From: Chloroflexota bacterium
GTDB lineage: Bacteria; Chloroflexota; UBA11872; VXNJ01
Direction: 5' to 3'
Length of the DNA stretch: 63,193 bases
Assembly (NCBI GenBank): GCA_030744875.1
Contig: JASLPR010000030.1
Coordinates: 1 to 63,193 of the forward strand
Part shown: positions 10,909 through 19,889 of the stretch, one piece after another
Numbering within the stretch: position 1 is the first letter of the stretch
Layout of the letters: every line of letters begins with the position of its first letter
Notes under the pieces: generated by a model
Told to the model about the DNA's origin: nothing
Databases searched by the model: none
Seen by the model: the letters and a program-made list of their open reading frames with translations, nothing else
Position numbers and translations under genes: made by a program

Positions 10909-13005
10909 CTAACCAGCCCCGAGCGCTCGCGCCAGCGCCACCAGCGGAATCAACACCGCGATCCCCAGCGCCAGCGGCAGCACAAACGCCAACCCGGCCC
11001 ATTTCCAGCTGCCGGTCTCTTTTCTGATCGTCAAAATTGTTGTGGAGCAAGGGTTGTGGAGAACCACGAACACCAGCAGCGATACGGCGGTCAGCGTCGT
11101 CCAGCCCTGGCCCTTCAGCAGCGTCTCGAGGCCGGTCAGTTGCTCCACGTCCACCATTGCCCCGGCGCCGGTGTAGGCCATCATGATTGTCGGCAGGACA
11201 ATCTCGTTGGCCGGGATGGCTAGCACGTAGCCCACGAGAACGATCCCGTCCAGGCCCAGCAGCCGGCCCGGCCCGTCCAGGAACCCGGCGACGTGGCTCA
11301 TCGGAGTCGCGCCGGCGATGGTCGTATTGCCCATCAGCCAGATGGCCAGCCCGGCCGGCGCGGCCGCCACCACCGCTCGATACAGCACCCGCAGGGTCCG
11401 CTCGTACATCGAGCGATAGATCACCGGCAGCAACTTCGGGCGGCGATAGGGCGGCAGCTCTAGGACGAAGGCCGAAGGCTCCCCGCGCAGGATCGTGCGG
11501 GTCAGCGCCCCGGAGACGATCAGCGTCGCCACCACGCCGAGCCCGATGGTCGCCACCACGGTCGCCGCCCCCACCACGGCTCCCAGGTAGGGCGGGAAGG
11601 CGGTCGCCACGAAGACCGAGGCGATCAGGATGATGGTTGGGAACCGCCCGTTGCAGGGGGCGAAATTGTTGGTCAGGATGGCCACCAGGCGTTCCCGGGG
11701 CGAACTGATGATCCGGCACGAGGTCACCCCGGCGGCGTTACAGCCAAAGCCCATGCACATCGTCAGCGCCTGCTGCCCGCTGCCGCCGGCGCGCGCGAAC
11801 ATCCGGTCCATGTTGAAGGCCACCCGCGGCAGGTAGCCGGCGTCCTCCAGCAGGGTGAAGATCGGAAAGAAGATCGCCATCGGCGGCAGCATCACGGCGA
11901 TCACCCAGGCCAGGGCCCGGTAGACCCCGTCGATCAGCACCCCGACCAGCCAGTCCGGCGCGGCGGCCCAGGCCAGCGCTTCATGGCCGCGGTCGGCCAC
12001 CCAGAACAGCGCCGCCGCCAGCCACTGCGACGGATAGTTCGCGCCGGTGATCGTCAGCCACATCGCCGTCACCAGGCCCACGAACATCAGCGGATAGCCG
12101 CCCCAGGCCGAAGTCAGCACCCGGTCCACCCGGGCCGTCAGTCGCGGCCGGTCCACCGCTCGCTCCCGCACCGTCTGTTCCAGCAACCGCCCCACCTCCG
12201 CCCAGAGCGCTCCGGTGGTCGCCGCCGCCATCCGCTCCGCTTCTTCCGTCGTGACAATCGGAATCTCGACCCGCCGCGCCGCATCGCCGGTCAGCACCCG
12301 GCGCACCAGTTCCGCGTCCCCCTCCAGCGCCCGGGCCGCCAGCCAGCGCGGCGCTGGCAGCGCCGGGTCCTTCGCCACCAGGTCCAGCATCAACGTCGTC
12401 ACCGCCTCTTCGGCGTCCGCCGGGTAGTGCACCGGGCACGGGGCCGGCTGGTCGTCGGCCGCGCAGACCCGGGCGATGGCCGCGCGGAGATTCGCGATTC
12501 CCAGCCCGTCGCGCGCGGTCGTCGCCACCACCGGCACCCCCAGTTCCGCCGCCAGCCCGGCCACGTCGATCTGCACGCCGTGCCGCGCCGCGCCATCCAT
12601 CATGTTCAGGCACACCACCACCCGGCCGGTGAACTCGCGGATCTGCAGCACCAGGCCCAGGTTGCGCTCTAGCGCCGAGGCGTCCACCACCACCACCACC
12701 ACATCGGCATCCTCGAAGACTAGGAACTCCCGCGCCACCACCTCGTTCTCGCTGGTAGCCACCAGCGAATAGGTGCCCGGCAGGTCCACCACCCGGTATT
12801 CGCGTTCGGCGTGGCGGTAGGTCCCGGCGGCCAGTCCCACGGTCACCCCCGACCAGTTCCCGACGTGCTGATGCAGGCCGGTCAGGGCATTGAAGACGGT
12901 GCTCTTGCCGGTGTTGGGGTTGCCGGCCAGCGCCACCACAAAAGCCCCCGTAGCCTCCGCCGGCGCGGTGACCCCGGGCATCGCCACCGAGCCCGCCGCC
13001 TTCAT
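10909..13005 (-). CDS. feoB: Ferrous iron transport protein B
   Basis: FeoB is the Fe2+ transporter of the cytoplasmic membrane with a cytosolic G domain. The 698-residue protein begins with a G domain showing G1 GNPNTGKST, the G2 threonine in SGVTVG, G3 DLPGTY and G4 LNMMD. It is followed by a membrane part with two gate regions, including VMLPPMAIFFPIFTLLEDAGYLPR and CMGFGCNAAGV read as separate motifs, and NNFAPCNGRFPT. The size is at the short end for FeoB. The start overlaps the feoA stop (ATGA), giving a coupled feoAB operon. Control by the adjacent DtxR-like regulator is inferred from the shared operator. Confidence 0.96.
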   Translation of the reverse strand: MKAAGSVAMPGVTAPAEATGAFVVALAGNPNTGKSTVFNALTGLHQHVGNWSGVTVGLAAGTYRHAEREYRVVDLPGTYSLVATSENEVVAREFLVFEDADVVVVVVDASALERNLGLVLQIREFTGRVVVCLNMMDGAARHGVQIDVAGLAAELGVPVVATTARDGLGIANLRAAIARVCAADDQPAPCPVHYPADAEEAVTTLMLDLVAKDPALPAPRWLAARALEGDAELVRRVLTGDAARRVEIPIVTTEEAERMAAATTGALWAEVGRLLEQTVRERAVDRPRLTARVDRVLTSAWGGYPLMFVGLVTAMWLTITGANYPSQWLAAALFWVADRGHEALAWAAAPDWLVGVLIDGVYRALAWVIAVMLPPMAIFFPIFTLLEDAGYLPRVAFNMDRMFARAGGSGQQALTMCMGFGCNAAGVTSCRIISSPRERLVAILTNNFAPCNGRFPTIILIASVFVATAFPPYLGAVVGAATVVATIGLGVVATLIVSGALTRTILRGEPSAFVLELPPYRRPKLLPVIYRSMYERTLRVLYRAVVAAAPAGLAIWLMGNTTIAGATPMSHVAGFLDGPGRLLGLDGIVLVGYVLAIPANEIVLPTIMMAYTGAGAMVDVEQLTGLETLLKGQGWTTLTAVSLLVFVVLHNPCSTTILTIRKETGSWKWAGLAFVLPLALGIAVLIPLVALARALGAG

Positions 13006-13274
13006 CGCGCCTTGCCCCCGGTTTCCACCGGCCGCACCTTCACGCTTTGCGACTCAGCGGCGCGCAGGGCGAACACCGAATCACGAATCCGGTACGCCCG
13101 CAGGTCCCCAAATGGCGCGCGTAGCTCCAGTACCACCGGCGTACCCGACACGAACCCCAGGTCCAGCAACCGGCGTTGCATGAGGCCGTGCGCCACCACC
13201 GCCACCACCTCCGCCTTCTGTCCCGCGCTCAGTTCAGCCAGAGAAATCAAAGCGCCACCGCCTCCACCCGCCAT
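13002..13274 (-). CDS. feoA: Ferrous iron transport protein A (SH3-like)
   Basis: FeoA is a small cytosolic SH3-fold protein that supports FeoB-dependent iron import. The 90-residue frame contains the standard FeoA core: LAELSAGQKAEVVAV, LMQRRLLDLGFVSGTPV and APFGDLRAYRIRDSVFALR. The first ten residues (MAGGGGGAL) are unusual, and the true start may be the TTG at about 13247, preceded by a GGAGG-like ribosome site. Upstream lies a partial duplication of the same N-terminal coding sequence (see the repeat). The stop overlaps the feoB start. Confidence 0.88.
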   Translation of the reverse strand: MAGGGGGALISLAELSAGQKAEVVAVVAHGLMQRRLLDLGFVSGTPVVLELRAPFGDLRAYRIRDSVFALRAAESQSVKVRPVETGGKAR

Positions 13275-13369
13275 CCATCAATCAGTAGCCGCCGCGAAAT
13301 CAAGCCGCCGCCTCCGCCCGCCACCACCTCCGCCTTCTGTCCCGCGCCCAGATCCAACCGCGAAATCAA
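13202..13369 (-). repeat. Degenerate tandem copies of the feoA 5' end
   Basis: A segment of about 49 bases covering the ribosome site, TTG start and first codons of feoA occurs at 13202-13250 (functional copy) and again at 13321-13369, with only a few differences. A shorter third version carrying the start sequence TTGATTTCGCGG lies between them. The translated copies read LISLAELSAGQKAEVVA and LISRLDLGAGQKAEVVA. The upstream copies run into a stop just before the real feoA, so they could act as a decoy or leader, or be debris from slippage. Confidence 0.7.
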
Positions 13370-13439
13370 GCCGTTCCCCCGTTTGCCGGCTGGCCGCCCT
13401 CCATTTCGCGACCTTGATTTCCAGTGTAACAGAAATAGT

Positions 13440-13454
13440 TTTCCTAAGCGGAAA
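13440..13454 (-). promoter_or_regulatory. Predicted metalloregulator operator upstream of feoAB
   Basis: TTTCC-TAAGC-GGAAA lies in the A/T-rich stretch upstream of feoA and matches the arms and spacing of the repeat in front of the DtxR-like gene (10127). It is about 165 bases from the feoA ATG, with the duplicated feoA leader in between. It could also serve the divergent ModE-like gene at 13597. Confidence 0.6.
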
Positions 13455-13596
13455 TAATAAGCTGTGCCAGCTGCCAAATGCTCGGTGCGCAGGTTTGCGC
13501 GACACAACCGGAGCCAACGACCACGCCACCAGCTGCCAACCCGCCTAGTATTGAAGCCGTCGCCAGCGTCCGCCCCGCCAACCGGAGACGCCGAAA

Positions 13597-13986
13597 ATGC
13601 CGAAGTCCCGCGAGAGCCGCTGGCGCGCGCGTTCCAAGGTCTGGCTGGAGGACGACCGGGTAGTGCTGCTCAGCGGGTTCCGGGCCGACCTGTTGGAGCG
13701 GGTCGACCGGCTCGGTTCGGTCTCGGCGGCGGCCCGCGAGCTCGATCTGCCCAACCGGACGGCCTGGAAGAAGCTTCAGGAGACAGAAGCCGCGGCCGGC
13801 TTTCCGCTATTGATTTCGACCTCCGGCGGGTCCGGCGGCGGGGCGTCGCGGCTCACCGACGAAGCCCGGTCGTTGCTGGCCGCGTTCCGGCGGGTCGCCG
13901 ACCCGGTCAGCGGCCTGGTCGACGAGCGCTTCGCGGCCGAGGCCGGTAGCTTCGTTGCACCGCCCGATGAGACCGACCCGGCCTAA
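13597..13986 (+). CDS. ModE-like winged-helix transcriptional regulator
   Basis: This 129-residue protein consists of a single LysR/ModE-type N-terminal winged helix: LLERVDRLGSVSAAARELDL, then the recognition region NRTAWKKLQETEAAAGFPLL and a GGGASRLTDEARSLLAAFRRV wing and helix pattern (split here as separate motifs). The C-terminal molybdate-binding MOP domains of full ModE are absent, as in many stand-alone ModE_N proteins. It may sense molybdenum through a partner or regulate other genes. It ends in TAA, one of only two such ends among intact genes here. The molybdopterin gene moaC lies far away, at 49.8 kb. Confidence 0.82.
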   Translation: MPKSRESRWRARSKVWLEDDRVVLLSGFRADLLERVDRLGSVSAAARELDLPNRTAWKKLQETEAAAGFPLLISTSGGSGGGASRLTDEARSLLAAFRRVADPVSGLVDERFAAEAGSFVAPPDETDPA

Positions 13987-14001
13987 CCCTGCCGGCCCCG
14001 G

Positions 14002-14097
14002 CTAGCCCCGCCTCCTCACCAGCACCGCGGTCACCGCCAGCGCCACCACCGCCTAGGCCGCCAGCACGGCGTATGCCGCCTCGGTGCCATCCACCAA
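14002..14097 (-). pseudogene. Possible remnant of a small one-helix protein (CcmD-like) with in-frame TAG
   Basis: On the minus strand, a TTG-initiated frame encodes LVDGTEAAYAVLAA, then TAG, then AVVALAVTAVLVRRRG and a final TAG in the same frame. Ignoring the first stop gives one hydrophobic helix ending in positive charges, the layout of CcmD-like heme-export accessory peptides (where a tyrosine often sits at the interrupted position). No ccm genes are adjacent, so this is a weak call. It would be another gene broken by a single-base stop. Confidence 0.3.
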
Positions 14098-14146
14098 CCT
14101 CTGTCAAACCCTGCTTCTCCTCTAAGCCCGGCTAGAATGCCCGGCT

Positions 14147-15358
14147 ATGGAGGGCATGTTCGGACTCAACACCGTCGAAATCGCCGTCGCCCTGGTGACG
14201 GTCGCGGTCGTCGCCGCGCTCATCGTCCGCCTCGTCGCCGTGCCCTACACCGTAGCACTGGTCGTTCTCGGCCTGGTTACTGCCGAACTTTTCCGTGACC
14301 AGCACTTCGAGATCAGCCCCGAAGTCGTGCTAGTCGTTCTTCTACCGGGCCTCATCTTTGACGCCGCCTTCCGCATCGACATTCGCGAGTTCCGCCAGTC
14401 CATCGCCGGGGTCGCCGTTCTGGCCGCGCCCGGCGTCATCATCTCCGCCGCCGTCGTCGCCGCCATCCTCCATTTCGCCACCGGCATGCGCGCCGACCTG
14501 GCCTTCGTCATCGGCGCCATGGTCTCCGCCACCGATCCCGCCGCCGTCCTCACCACCTTCCGGCGGCTCGGATCGCCCAAGCGTCTCGCCACCCTGGTCG
14601 AAGGCGAATCGCTCTTCAACGACGGCACCGGCCTGGTCGTCTTCGTCATCGCCATCCAGGCCGTCCAGTCCGAGGTCGTCATCACCGGCGCGATCGTGCA
14701 GTTCTTCGTCACCGTCGGGGTCAGCATCCTCATCGGTCTCGTCGGCGGCCTGGTCGTTTCCCTCATCGTCGCCCGGGTCGACGACCACCTAGTCGAGACG
14801 ACCCTCTCCCTGGCGCTCGCCTACGGTGCCTACGTCATCGCCGACGCCTTCCACGAATCCGGCATCATCGCCACCGTCACCGCCGGAATCGTCCTCGGCA
14901 ACGTCGGCCGCCGCATCGGCATGTCCGAGACCACCCGCCAGGCCATCGATAGCGTCTGGGAGTTCCTCGCCTTCGTGCTCACCGCCGTTGTCTTCCTGCT
15001 CGTCGGCCTGGCCATCACCCTGGAGAGCCTCCGCGACGCCATCGGCCCCATCCTCTGGGCCATCCTTGCCGTCCTGATCGGCCGCGCGCTGGTGGTCTAC
15101 CTGCTGCTCAACGGCGCCTCCCGGCTGGCCGTCTTCGGCGGCATCGCTCCGCATCTGCCCACATCCTGGCTCAACGTGCTCTGGTGGTCCGGGCTGCGCG
15201 GCGCGGTCGCTGTTGCCATGGCCCTCTCGCTGCCGCTGGATTTCCCCGACCGCGCCCTCCTGCAGGAGATCACCTTCGGCGTCGTCCTCTTCACTCTTTT
15301 CGTCCAGGGAACCACTATCGAGATACTCATCGCCCGCGCCGGCGACATAGATTTATAA
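14147..15358 (+). CDS. Na+/H+ antiporter, CPA1 (NhaP) family
   Basis: This 403-residue polytopic protein with about twelve helices exchanges Na+ or K+ for H+ across the cytoplasmic membrane. CPA1 signatures are visible: the ion-binding ATDPAAVLTTFRRL (with the conserved Asp), VEGESLFNDGTGLVVFV, and the late WWSGLRGAVAVAMALSL, then ITFGVVLFTLFVQGTTIE. It has no cytosolic regulatory domain, unlike the truncated paralogue at 35.7 kb. The stop is TAA at 15356-15358. It is convergent with the next gene with a 13-base gap. Confidence 0.93.
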   Translation: MEGMFGLNTVEIAVALVTVAVVAALIVRLVAVPYTVALVVLGLVTAELFRDQHFEISPEVVLVVLLPGLIFDAAFRIDIREFRQSIAGVAVLAAPGVIISAAVVAAILHFATGMRADLAFVIGAMVSATDPAAVLTTFRRLGSPKRLATLVEGESLFNDGTGLVVFVIAIQAVQSEVVITGAIVQFFVTVGVSILIGLVGGLVVSLIVARVDDHLVETTLSLALAYGAYVIADAFHESGIIATVTAGIVLGNVGRRIGMSETTRQAIDSVWEFLAFVLTAVVFLLVGLAITLESLRDAIGPILWAILAVLIGRALVVYLLLNGASRLAVFGGIAPHLPTSWLNVLWWSGLRGAVAVAMALSLPLDFPDRALLQEITFGVVLFTLFVQGTTIEILIARAGDIDL

Positions 15359-15371
15359 CCACATCCACCGT

Positions 15372-17804
15372 CTAGCCGCTCACCATCACTCCCGCCGACG
15401 CCGTAGAGAGCCACTCCACCCCCTCATGGACCACCCCCCACTCCAGCAGGTAGAAACCCGGCTCCCCGGGAGTTTCAATCTTCCCTCCCACAATCTCGGC
15501 CGATCCCGGCGCTAGCGGACCGGAGAAGAACAATCGACCCTCCACCGCCACCTCCCCGGCGGTCCTGTCCTTCCCGGTTCGCAGCCACCTATACCCGACC
15601 CGGTACGACCCGTCCCAGGCGCCATCCCCAACGTTGAACGCCGCCACCCGCAGCCTCGCCGGCCAATCAACCTGCGACTCTCGCGACATCTGTAGGACAG
15701 TGACCTCAGCGGCGTCGCCGTTTCCGGCCGCCGGTCCCGTTGCGGGAAAGACCGTGATCGAGTGCTCCGCCACCACGTGCCTGTTCACTACCAGCGAGAG
15801 CGTGTAGTTGCCTGGTTGTATCGGCGCCGTCGCCCGCACCAGCCCGTCGATTGTCATGCTGGAGAATCCCGGCACAACCGGCGGCACCCGGAATAATTCA
15901 CCCGTCTCCGACCGCTGTCCGCCGTCCTCGTCGGTCCAGGTCATCGTCGTTGCGCGCGACCACCTTCCCTCTGGTGGCAACCAGGGCTTCGGCCCGGGGT
16001 TCGTCACTAGTGCCGGCGCCGCCAGTTCCTCCCCAGCCCGAAGGCCCGTCGCAAAGAAATCCACCTCCACTCGGTCCCAGCCTGACTGCTGATCCGGCGG
16101 CTCGCCACCATCCAGTGATACCACCACGAACTGATCAGCTTCCACCGGATCTTGCCCGTCCGCTAGCTCGCCGGCAGCCCTCAGCCAACCTTCCACAGTG
16201 CCCGCCGACATCCGCGACGTGTCCAGTACTACCGATCGCACCCCGTAGGCCCGCAGCGCTGCAAGCACCCGCTCCACATCTTCCACCCCGGCCTCATCCA
16301 CCAGTGTCGCGAACTGTCCGTACGCTGGCGGCTTGAATCCCGAATATCCGTTTACGATCTGCGTCCGGGCTTGCGCTGCGACCCAAAGACGAATCGGCTC
16401 CTCCCAAATCGAGATGTCGGCTGGTACAAAGATGGCCGGTCCACCAACTGCCGCCAGCGCATCCGTCAGCTTATCCCGTCCCGGCAGCGGACCTGAGGCC
16501 ACTGGCCCCCGCGCAAACTCCAGAACCAGCAGGACGCCTAGCCCGACCGGCAGCGCGTAGCGCCGCGACCTGCCCCCGCCCGCCCATCGCCATATCCAGT
16601 CCACCCCGACCGTCGCCAGCAGCGTGATTCCCAGCATCGCTGGCATCGCGAACCGCGCTGCCACGCGCAGGGCTCGAAACTCCGGGAACGTCTCAAAGAA
16701 GAACTGGTAAGGCAGTGCAATTCCGGTCGGCTTACCTCCCCACCGCAATTCAGGCCCTAGCGAAAGTACAAAACTTATAATTGTCAACCCCACTGCGGCA
16801 ATCACCACCCAGCGCAGTCTCGACGTGCGAATGCCGGCATAGATTCCCACCGCCGCCAGGCCCACCGGAATCATTACCGGCGAGCCCGAACGGATCAGCC
16901 AATTCGCATCGACCAGGTTGCCCGCCGCCCCTACCCACCACTGGTCCCGTAGGGCATCACTCAGGTATCCCGGCAATCCCGCTGAGTACCGGGCCACCTC
17001 GCGGATGTCCCGCGCGATCCGCCAATCGTCCTCGAATCCTCGATACCCGGCGACGATCGGGATCAGCGGCAGCAGCCCGATACCGACTGCCGCCAGTGCC
17101 CGCGTGCCGCCTCGCCAATCCCGCAACCGCAGCGATCCGGTAACTGCCGCCCCGGCGATCAGGCAGGCGAAGCCCAGCGCTGCGAAATACCCTAAGTACA
17201 CCGCCGTCCCGAACTGCACGCCGAAGCTTCCAGTCGCCGCCGTAAGCATCCACGGCTTTCGTGTCTGCACGTATGCCACCAAGAACCACACCATCAGCGC
17301 CGTCCACAGCAGCATCTGCAATTGAAGATGCCCACCGAACCTCAACTGAACCGGTGAGAACGCGAATACCGTCGCCCCCGTCAGCGCTGCTACCGGCTGA
17401 CCGGTGAGCCGCCGCAGTGCGCCGAACATCACCAGCCCGTTCAGTGCGGACAATACGACGTGCAGTAGGTTGAATCCGAATACCGGACCGAACACTGCGG
17501 CCAGTAAAACGTATATCGGCAGCGTTCCGAGCAGCAGGTCCGAGAAGTACAGACTGTCGCCCATCCCGTAGAAGCTCAAACCCTGGAACAAGCTGCCCGG
17601 CTGGTACAACAGTGACCAACGCTCCCACTCTAGGGTTGCCAGCTGAAAGAGTTGGTCGATGTCACCCAGTGGATAGTGCGATGAACCCGGCACCGGTCGA
17701 TTGAAGTACCAGCTCAGCGTCGTAAAGAACAGCGTCAGAGCGATGCCCTTGCCTGCTCTGTTTCGCCCCGTAGTTTTCCAGACCGTCCTGTCGACCAGCT
17801 GCAT
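15372..17804 (-). CDS. Large GT-C-like multi-pass membrane protein
   Basis: This 810-residue protein has about twelve hydrophobic helices in residues 20-440, then a soluble region of about 370 residues with beta-rich stretches. Early motifs fit GT-C glycosyltransferases that use lipid-linked sugars (YPLGDIDQLFQLATLEWERW, with acidic residues in the first external loop, and HLQLQMLLWTALMVWFLVAY), but no specific family can be named. The external domain (EVDFFATGLRAGEELAAP, PIQPGNYTLSLVVNRHVVAE) looks like two immunoglobulin-like modules. Codons are noticeably richer in A/T than in neighbours, hinting at transfer. A role in cell-surface glycan or protein glycosylation is a guess. Confidence 0.6.
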   Translation of the reverse strand: MQLVDRTVWKTTGRNRAGKGIALTLFFTTLSWYFNRPVPGSSHYPLGDIDQLFQLATLEWERWSLLYQPGSLFQGLSFYGMGDSLYFSDLLLGTLPIYVLLAAVFGPVFGFNLLHVVLSALNGLVMFGALRRLTGQPVAALTGATVFAFSPVQLRFGGHLQLQMLLWTALMVWFLVAYVQTRKPWMLTAATGSFGVQFGTAVYLGYFAALGFACLIAGAAVTGSLRLRDWRGGTRALAAVGIGLLPLIPIVAGYRGFEDDWRIARDIREVARYSAGLPGYLSDALRDQWWVGAAGNLVDANWLIRSGSPVMIPVGLAAVGIYAGIRTSRLRWVVIAAVGLTIISFVLSLGPELRWGGKPTGIALPYQFFFETFPEFRALRVAARFAMPAMLGITLLATVGVDWIWRWAGGGRSRRYALPVGLGVLLVLEFARGPVASGPLPGRDKLTDALAAVGGPAIFVPADISIWEEPIRLWVAAQARTQIVNGYSGFKPPAYGQFATLVDEAGVEDVERVLAALRAYGVRSVVLDTSRMSAGTVEGWLRAAGELADGQDPVEADQFVVVSLDGGEPPDQQSGWDRVEVDFFATGLRAGEELAAPALVTNPGPKPWLPPEGRWSRATTMTWTDEDGGQRSETGELFRVPPVVPGFSSMTIDGLVRATAPIQPGNYTLSLVVNRHVVAEHSITVFPATGPAAGNGDAAEVTVLQMSRESQVDWPARLRVAAFNVGDGAWDGSYRVGYRWLRTGKDRTAGEVAVEGRLFFSGPLAPGSAEIVGGKIETPGEPGFYLLEWGVVHEGVEWLSTASAGVMVSG

Positions 17805-18009
17805 CGACGTCCCTTCGGCTTGGTTGTCGACAATGCCGGATATTACCTAACCGTGCCGCGGTATTGATCCTGGCCAGCTCCCGAAGTGGATTCTCGTCTA
17901 ACTCTGATTTCTAGAGTGAATTGTAGGTGCCCTGCGGCCTGCTGGACTGGGCAGAGTCTAGACAACCTGACGTAAAGCTTGGGAAGGCTTGTAGAGAGCG
18001 GATCCTACC

Positions 18010-18453
18010 GTGAATGTCTTGCTGACCGGAACCACCGATTACATCGGAGCAGTTGTTGCCGAGAAGCTGATCGCCGCCGGGCGTCGCTTGGTCCGGATGG
18101 CTCGCACCGGCCGCACTGACACCCGCACCCTGAGTGACTTGCGGACGATTGATCGTTCTCTACATGCCCGGGTCGTGCCAGACGAGATCTCAGTCGCTGG
18201 CGCCGGCCGGGCCTTCGATTCGGACGGTATCTTGAATGATCCCCACCCTGTTGAGAAGGTCCGCAACGTCGGCGGGCAGGTGGCGCGATTTGCCCTTCTG
18301 CGCTCATCCGACCACCCGCGCGAGTTCCTGCGCTTCTGGAAGGAATCCCGGGTCGGTCCGGGCGGGGCTAGGCCGCCGTACCCGCGTCTACGCCCCGCAT
18401 CGGGATGCGGAATAGCCCGATGCTTGCCACGGCGACCACCGCCGCCGCGATGA
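18010..18453 (+). pseudogene. Chimeric stump: NAD-epimerase N-terminus joined to a reductase-like tail
   Basis: The GTG-started frame opens with a Rossmann nucleotide-binding motif typical of NAD-dependent epimerases/dehydratases (MNVLLTGTTDYIGAVVAEKL). After about 40 residues similarity to that family fades, and the segment GRAFDSDGILNDPHPVEKV resembles the C-terminal end of NADPH-dependent FMN reductases. From 18368 it overlaps the end of the MFS gene on the other strand and is compositionally odd. It is best explained as two gene ends fused by deletion. The second identity is inference from a short motif. Confidence 0.5.
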
Positions 18454-19831
18454 GGAACGGAATGATATTCGCAACTTCCCCAATGAATGGCAGTGCTTGC
18501 CGGGTCTCGAAGAAGATTCCCGCCACCAGCACGCCGATCACCATCCCGATTGAGAATGAACTGGTCAGCAGCGACGAGATTCTGCCCGTCTCCTGCGGTG
18601 GAGTGATATCTCCCGTCACCGCCACTAGCAGCGTCTGTGTCGCGTTGCGGAATAATCCGTGGAAACCGGAAGCTGCCAGCAGTATGGCCACGTTGTCGGT
18701 TAGCCCGAACGCGACCGAGGATACGACCCCGACCACCAGTGTCGTCACCAGCAACACACGCCGCCCCAGCCAGTCGGAGGTCCAGCCGATTACCACCTGC
18801 GCTAGGCCTCCGCCCAACGAAGCGCCCGCGACAAAGAACCCCACCGAACTCAGCGCCCCGCCCGCATCGATTAGCTTCGGCCCACTCAGCAACACGAACA
18901 CTCCCAGCATCATGCTGGTCGACGCCCGTATAATCAGCATCGTCACGACCCCCGGAATCCGCAGCAGTTGCATGTTGCCGGTGGGTGATGTGGCCGTGGG
19001 CTTAGAGAGGCTATCGACGATCTTCGTCGGCTCCGCTGACTTCAGTCTCGGGACTATGAATATCGTCAACACCATTCCGGCCGTGACGATTCCGAATGCC
19101 GTTAATGCCATCGTGCCAAAGTCGTACTCCTCGGCGATCAACCCTAGGATCGGCGCCGAGATCGCCGGCACTAGCGTCGCCACCGAGGTTGCAATCCCGC
19201 TTCCCAGTCCCCGCTGATCCGGTGGGCTCGCCTGAATCACGTACGCCTGGGCTCCGGTCCAATGGAATGCCAAGAAGAATCCCATCACCGGGGCCGCTGC
19301 GAGCACCAACCCAAAGTCGGTGATCATGCCCAGCACGAACATGAACGCGGCCAGCCCGACCAGCCCAGGAATGTAGGTCCACTTGCTCCCGAACCGCCGA
19401 ATCCACGGCCCGCTGGCCAGTCCCAGCGTGGCCGTCACCCCGTGGATTCCCACCATCAGGAATGATGCCGCTAGGATTCCCTCGCCTAGCTCATCCCGTA
19501 CAAAGACTGACAGGTACGTCATTATCGGCCACCAGGCTGCTAGCCCTATTCCGAACATGATCACGAATGATATGAATGCCCGCGAGCGCAGCGTGGTCGG
19601 CCCGACCGGCGCGGACGGCCTGGCTTCATCAGCCGCCGCGGAGTGCGGCGGACCTTCGGGGGCCGGCTCTTCAACGGCCGTAGTGGGAGGTGCGACCGAG
19701 CCCGGCGAACCTACCATTGCATGCCACATCCGGCGTGGTGAGAGCCCAGCCGCGTTCACCATTCCTACCACGAACATCACTGCGAACGTGGTGAACGCGG
19801 CAGTGTGTCTTCCCTTTCGCTTACTCATCAT
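18368..19831 (-). CDS. Major facilitator superfamily transporter
   Basis: This 487-residue transporter has twelve predicted helices in two bundles of six, joined by a cytosolic loop (about residues 250-285 with KSAEPTKIVDSLSKP). MFS features include GLASGPWIRRFGSKWTYIPG after the second helix and IGWTSDWLGRRVLLVTTLVV in the second half. The start is ATG 19831, behind GAGGGAGC. An unusual feature is a first helix (VMFVVGMVNAAG) separated from the rest by an alanine/proline-rich loop of about 70 residues. The substrate is unknown. Gene stumps on both sides suggest it sits in a rearranged region; codon use is less G/C-biased than in housekeeping genes. Confidence 0.8.
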   Translation of the reverse strand: MMSKRKGRHTAAFTTFAVMFVVGMVNAAGLSPRRMWHAMVGSPGSVAPPTTAVEEPAPEGPPHSAAADEARPSAPVGPTTLRSRAFISFVIMFGIGLAAWWPIMTYLSVFVRDELGEGILAASFLMVGIHGVTATLGLASGPWIRRFGSKWTYIPGLVGLAAFMFVLGMITDFGLVLAAAPVMGFFLAFHWTGAQAYVIQASPPDQRGLGSGIATSVATLVPAISAPILGLIAEEYDFGTMALTAFGIVTAGMVLTIFIVPRLKSAEPTKIVDSLSKPTATSPTGNMQLLRIPGVVTMLIIRASTSMMLGVFVLLSGPKLIDAGGALSSVGFFVAGASLGGGLAQVVIGWTSDWLGRRVLLVTTLVVGVVSSVAFGLTDNVAILLAASGFHGLFRNATQTLLVAVTGDITPPQETGRISSLLTSSFSIGMVIGVLVAGIFFETRQALPFIGEVANIIPFLIAAAVVAVASIGLFRIPMRGVDAGTAA

Positions 19832-19889
19832 GCTCCCTCGGTCCTCGACCGGCACATCGTGCAATGGTGCGCCCACCCGACGTCTGTGT

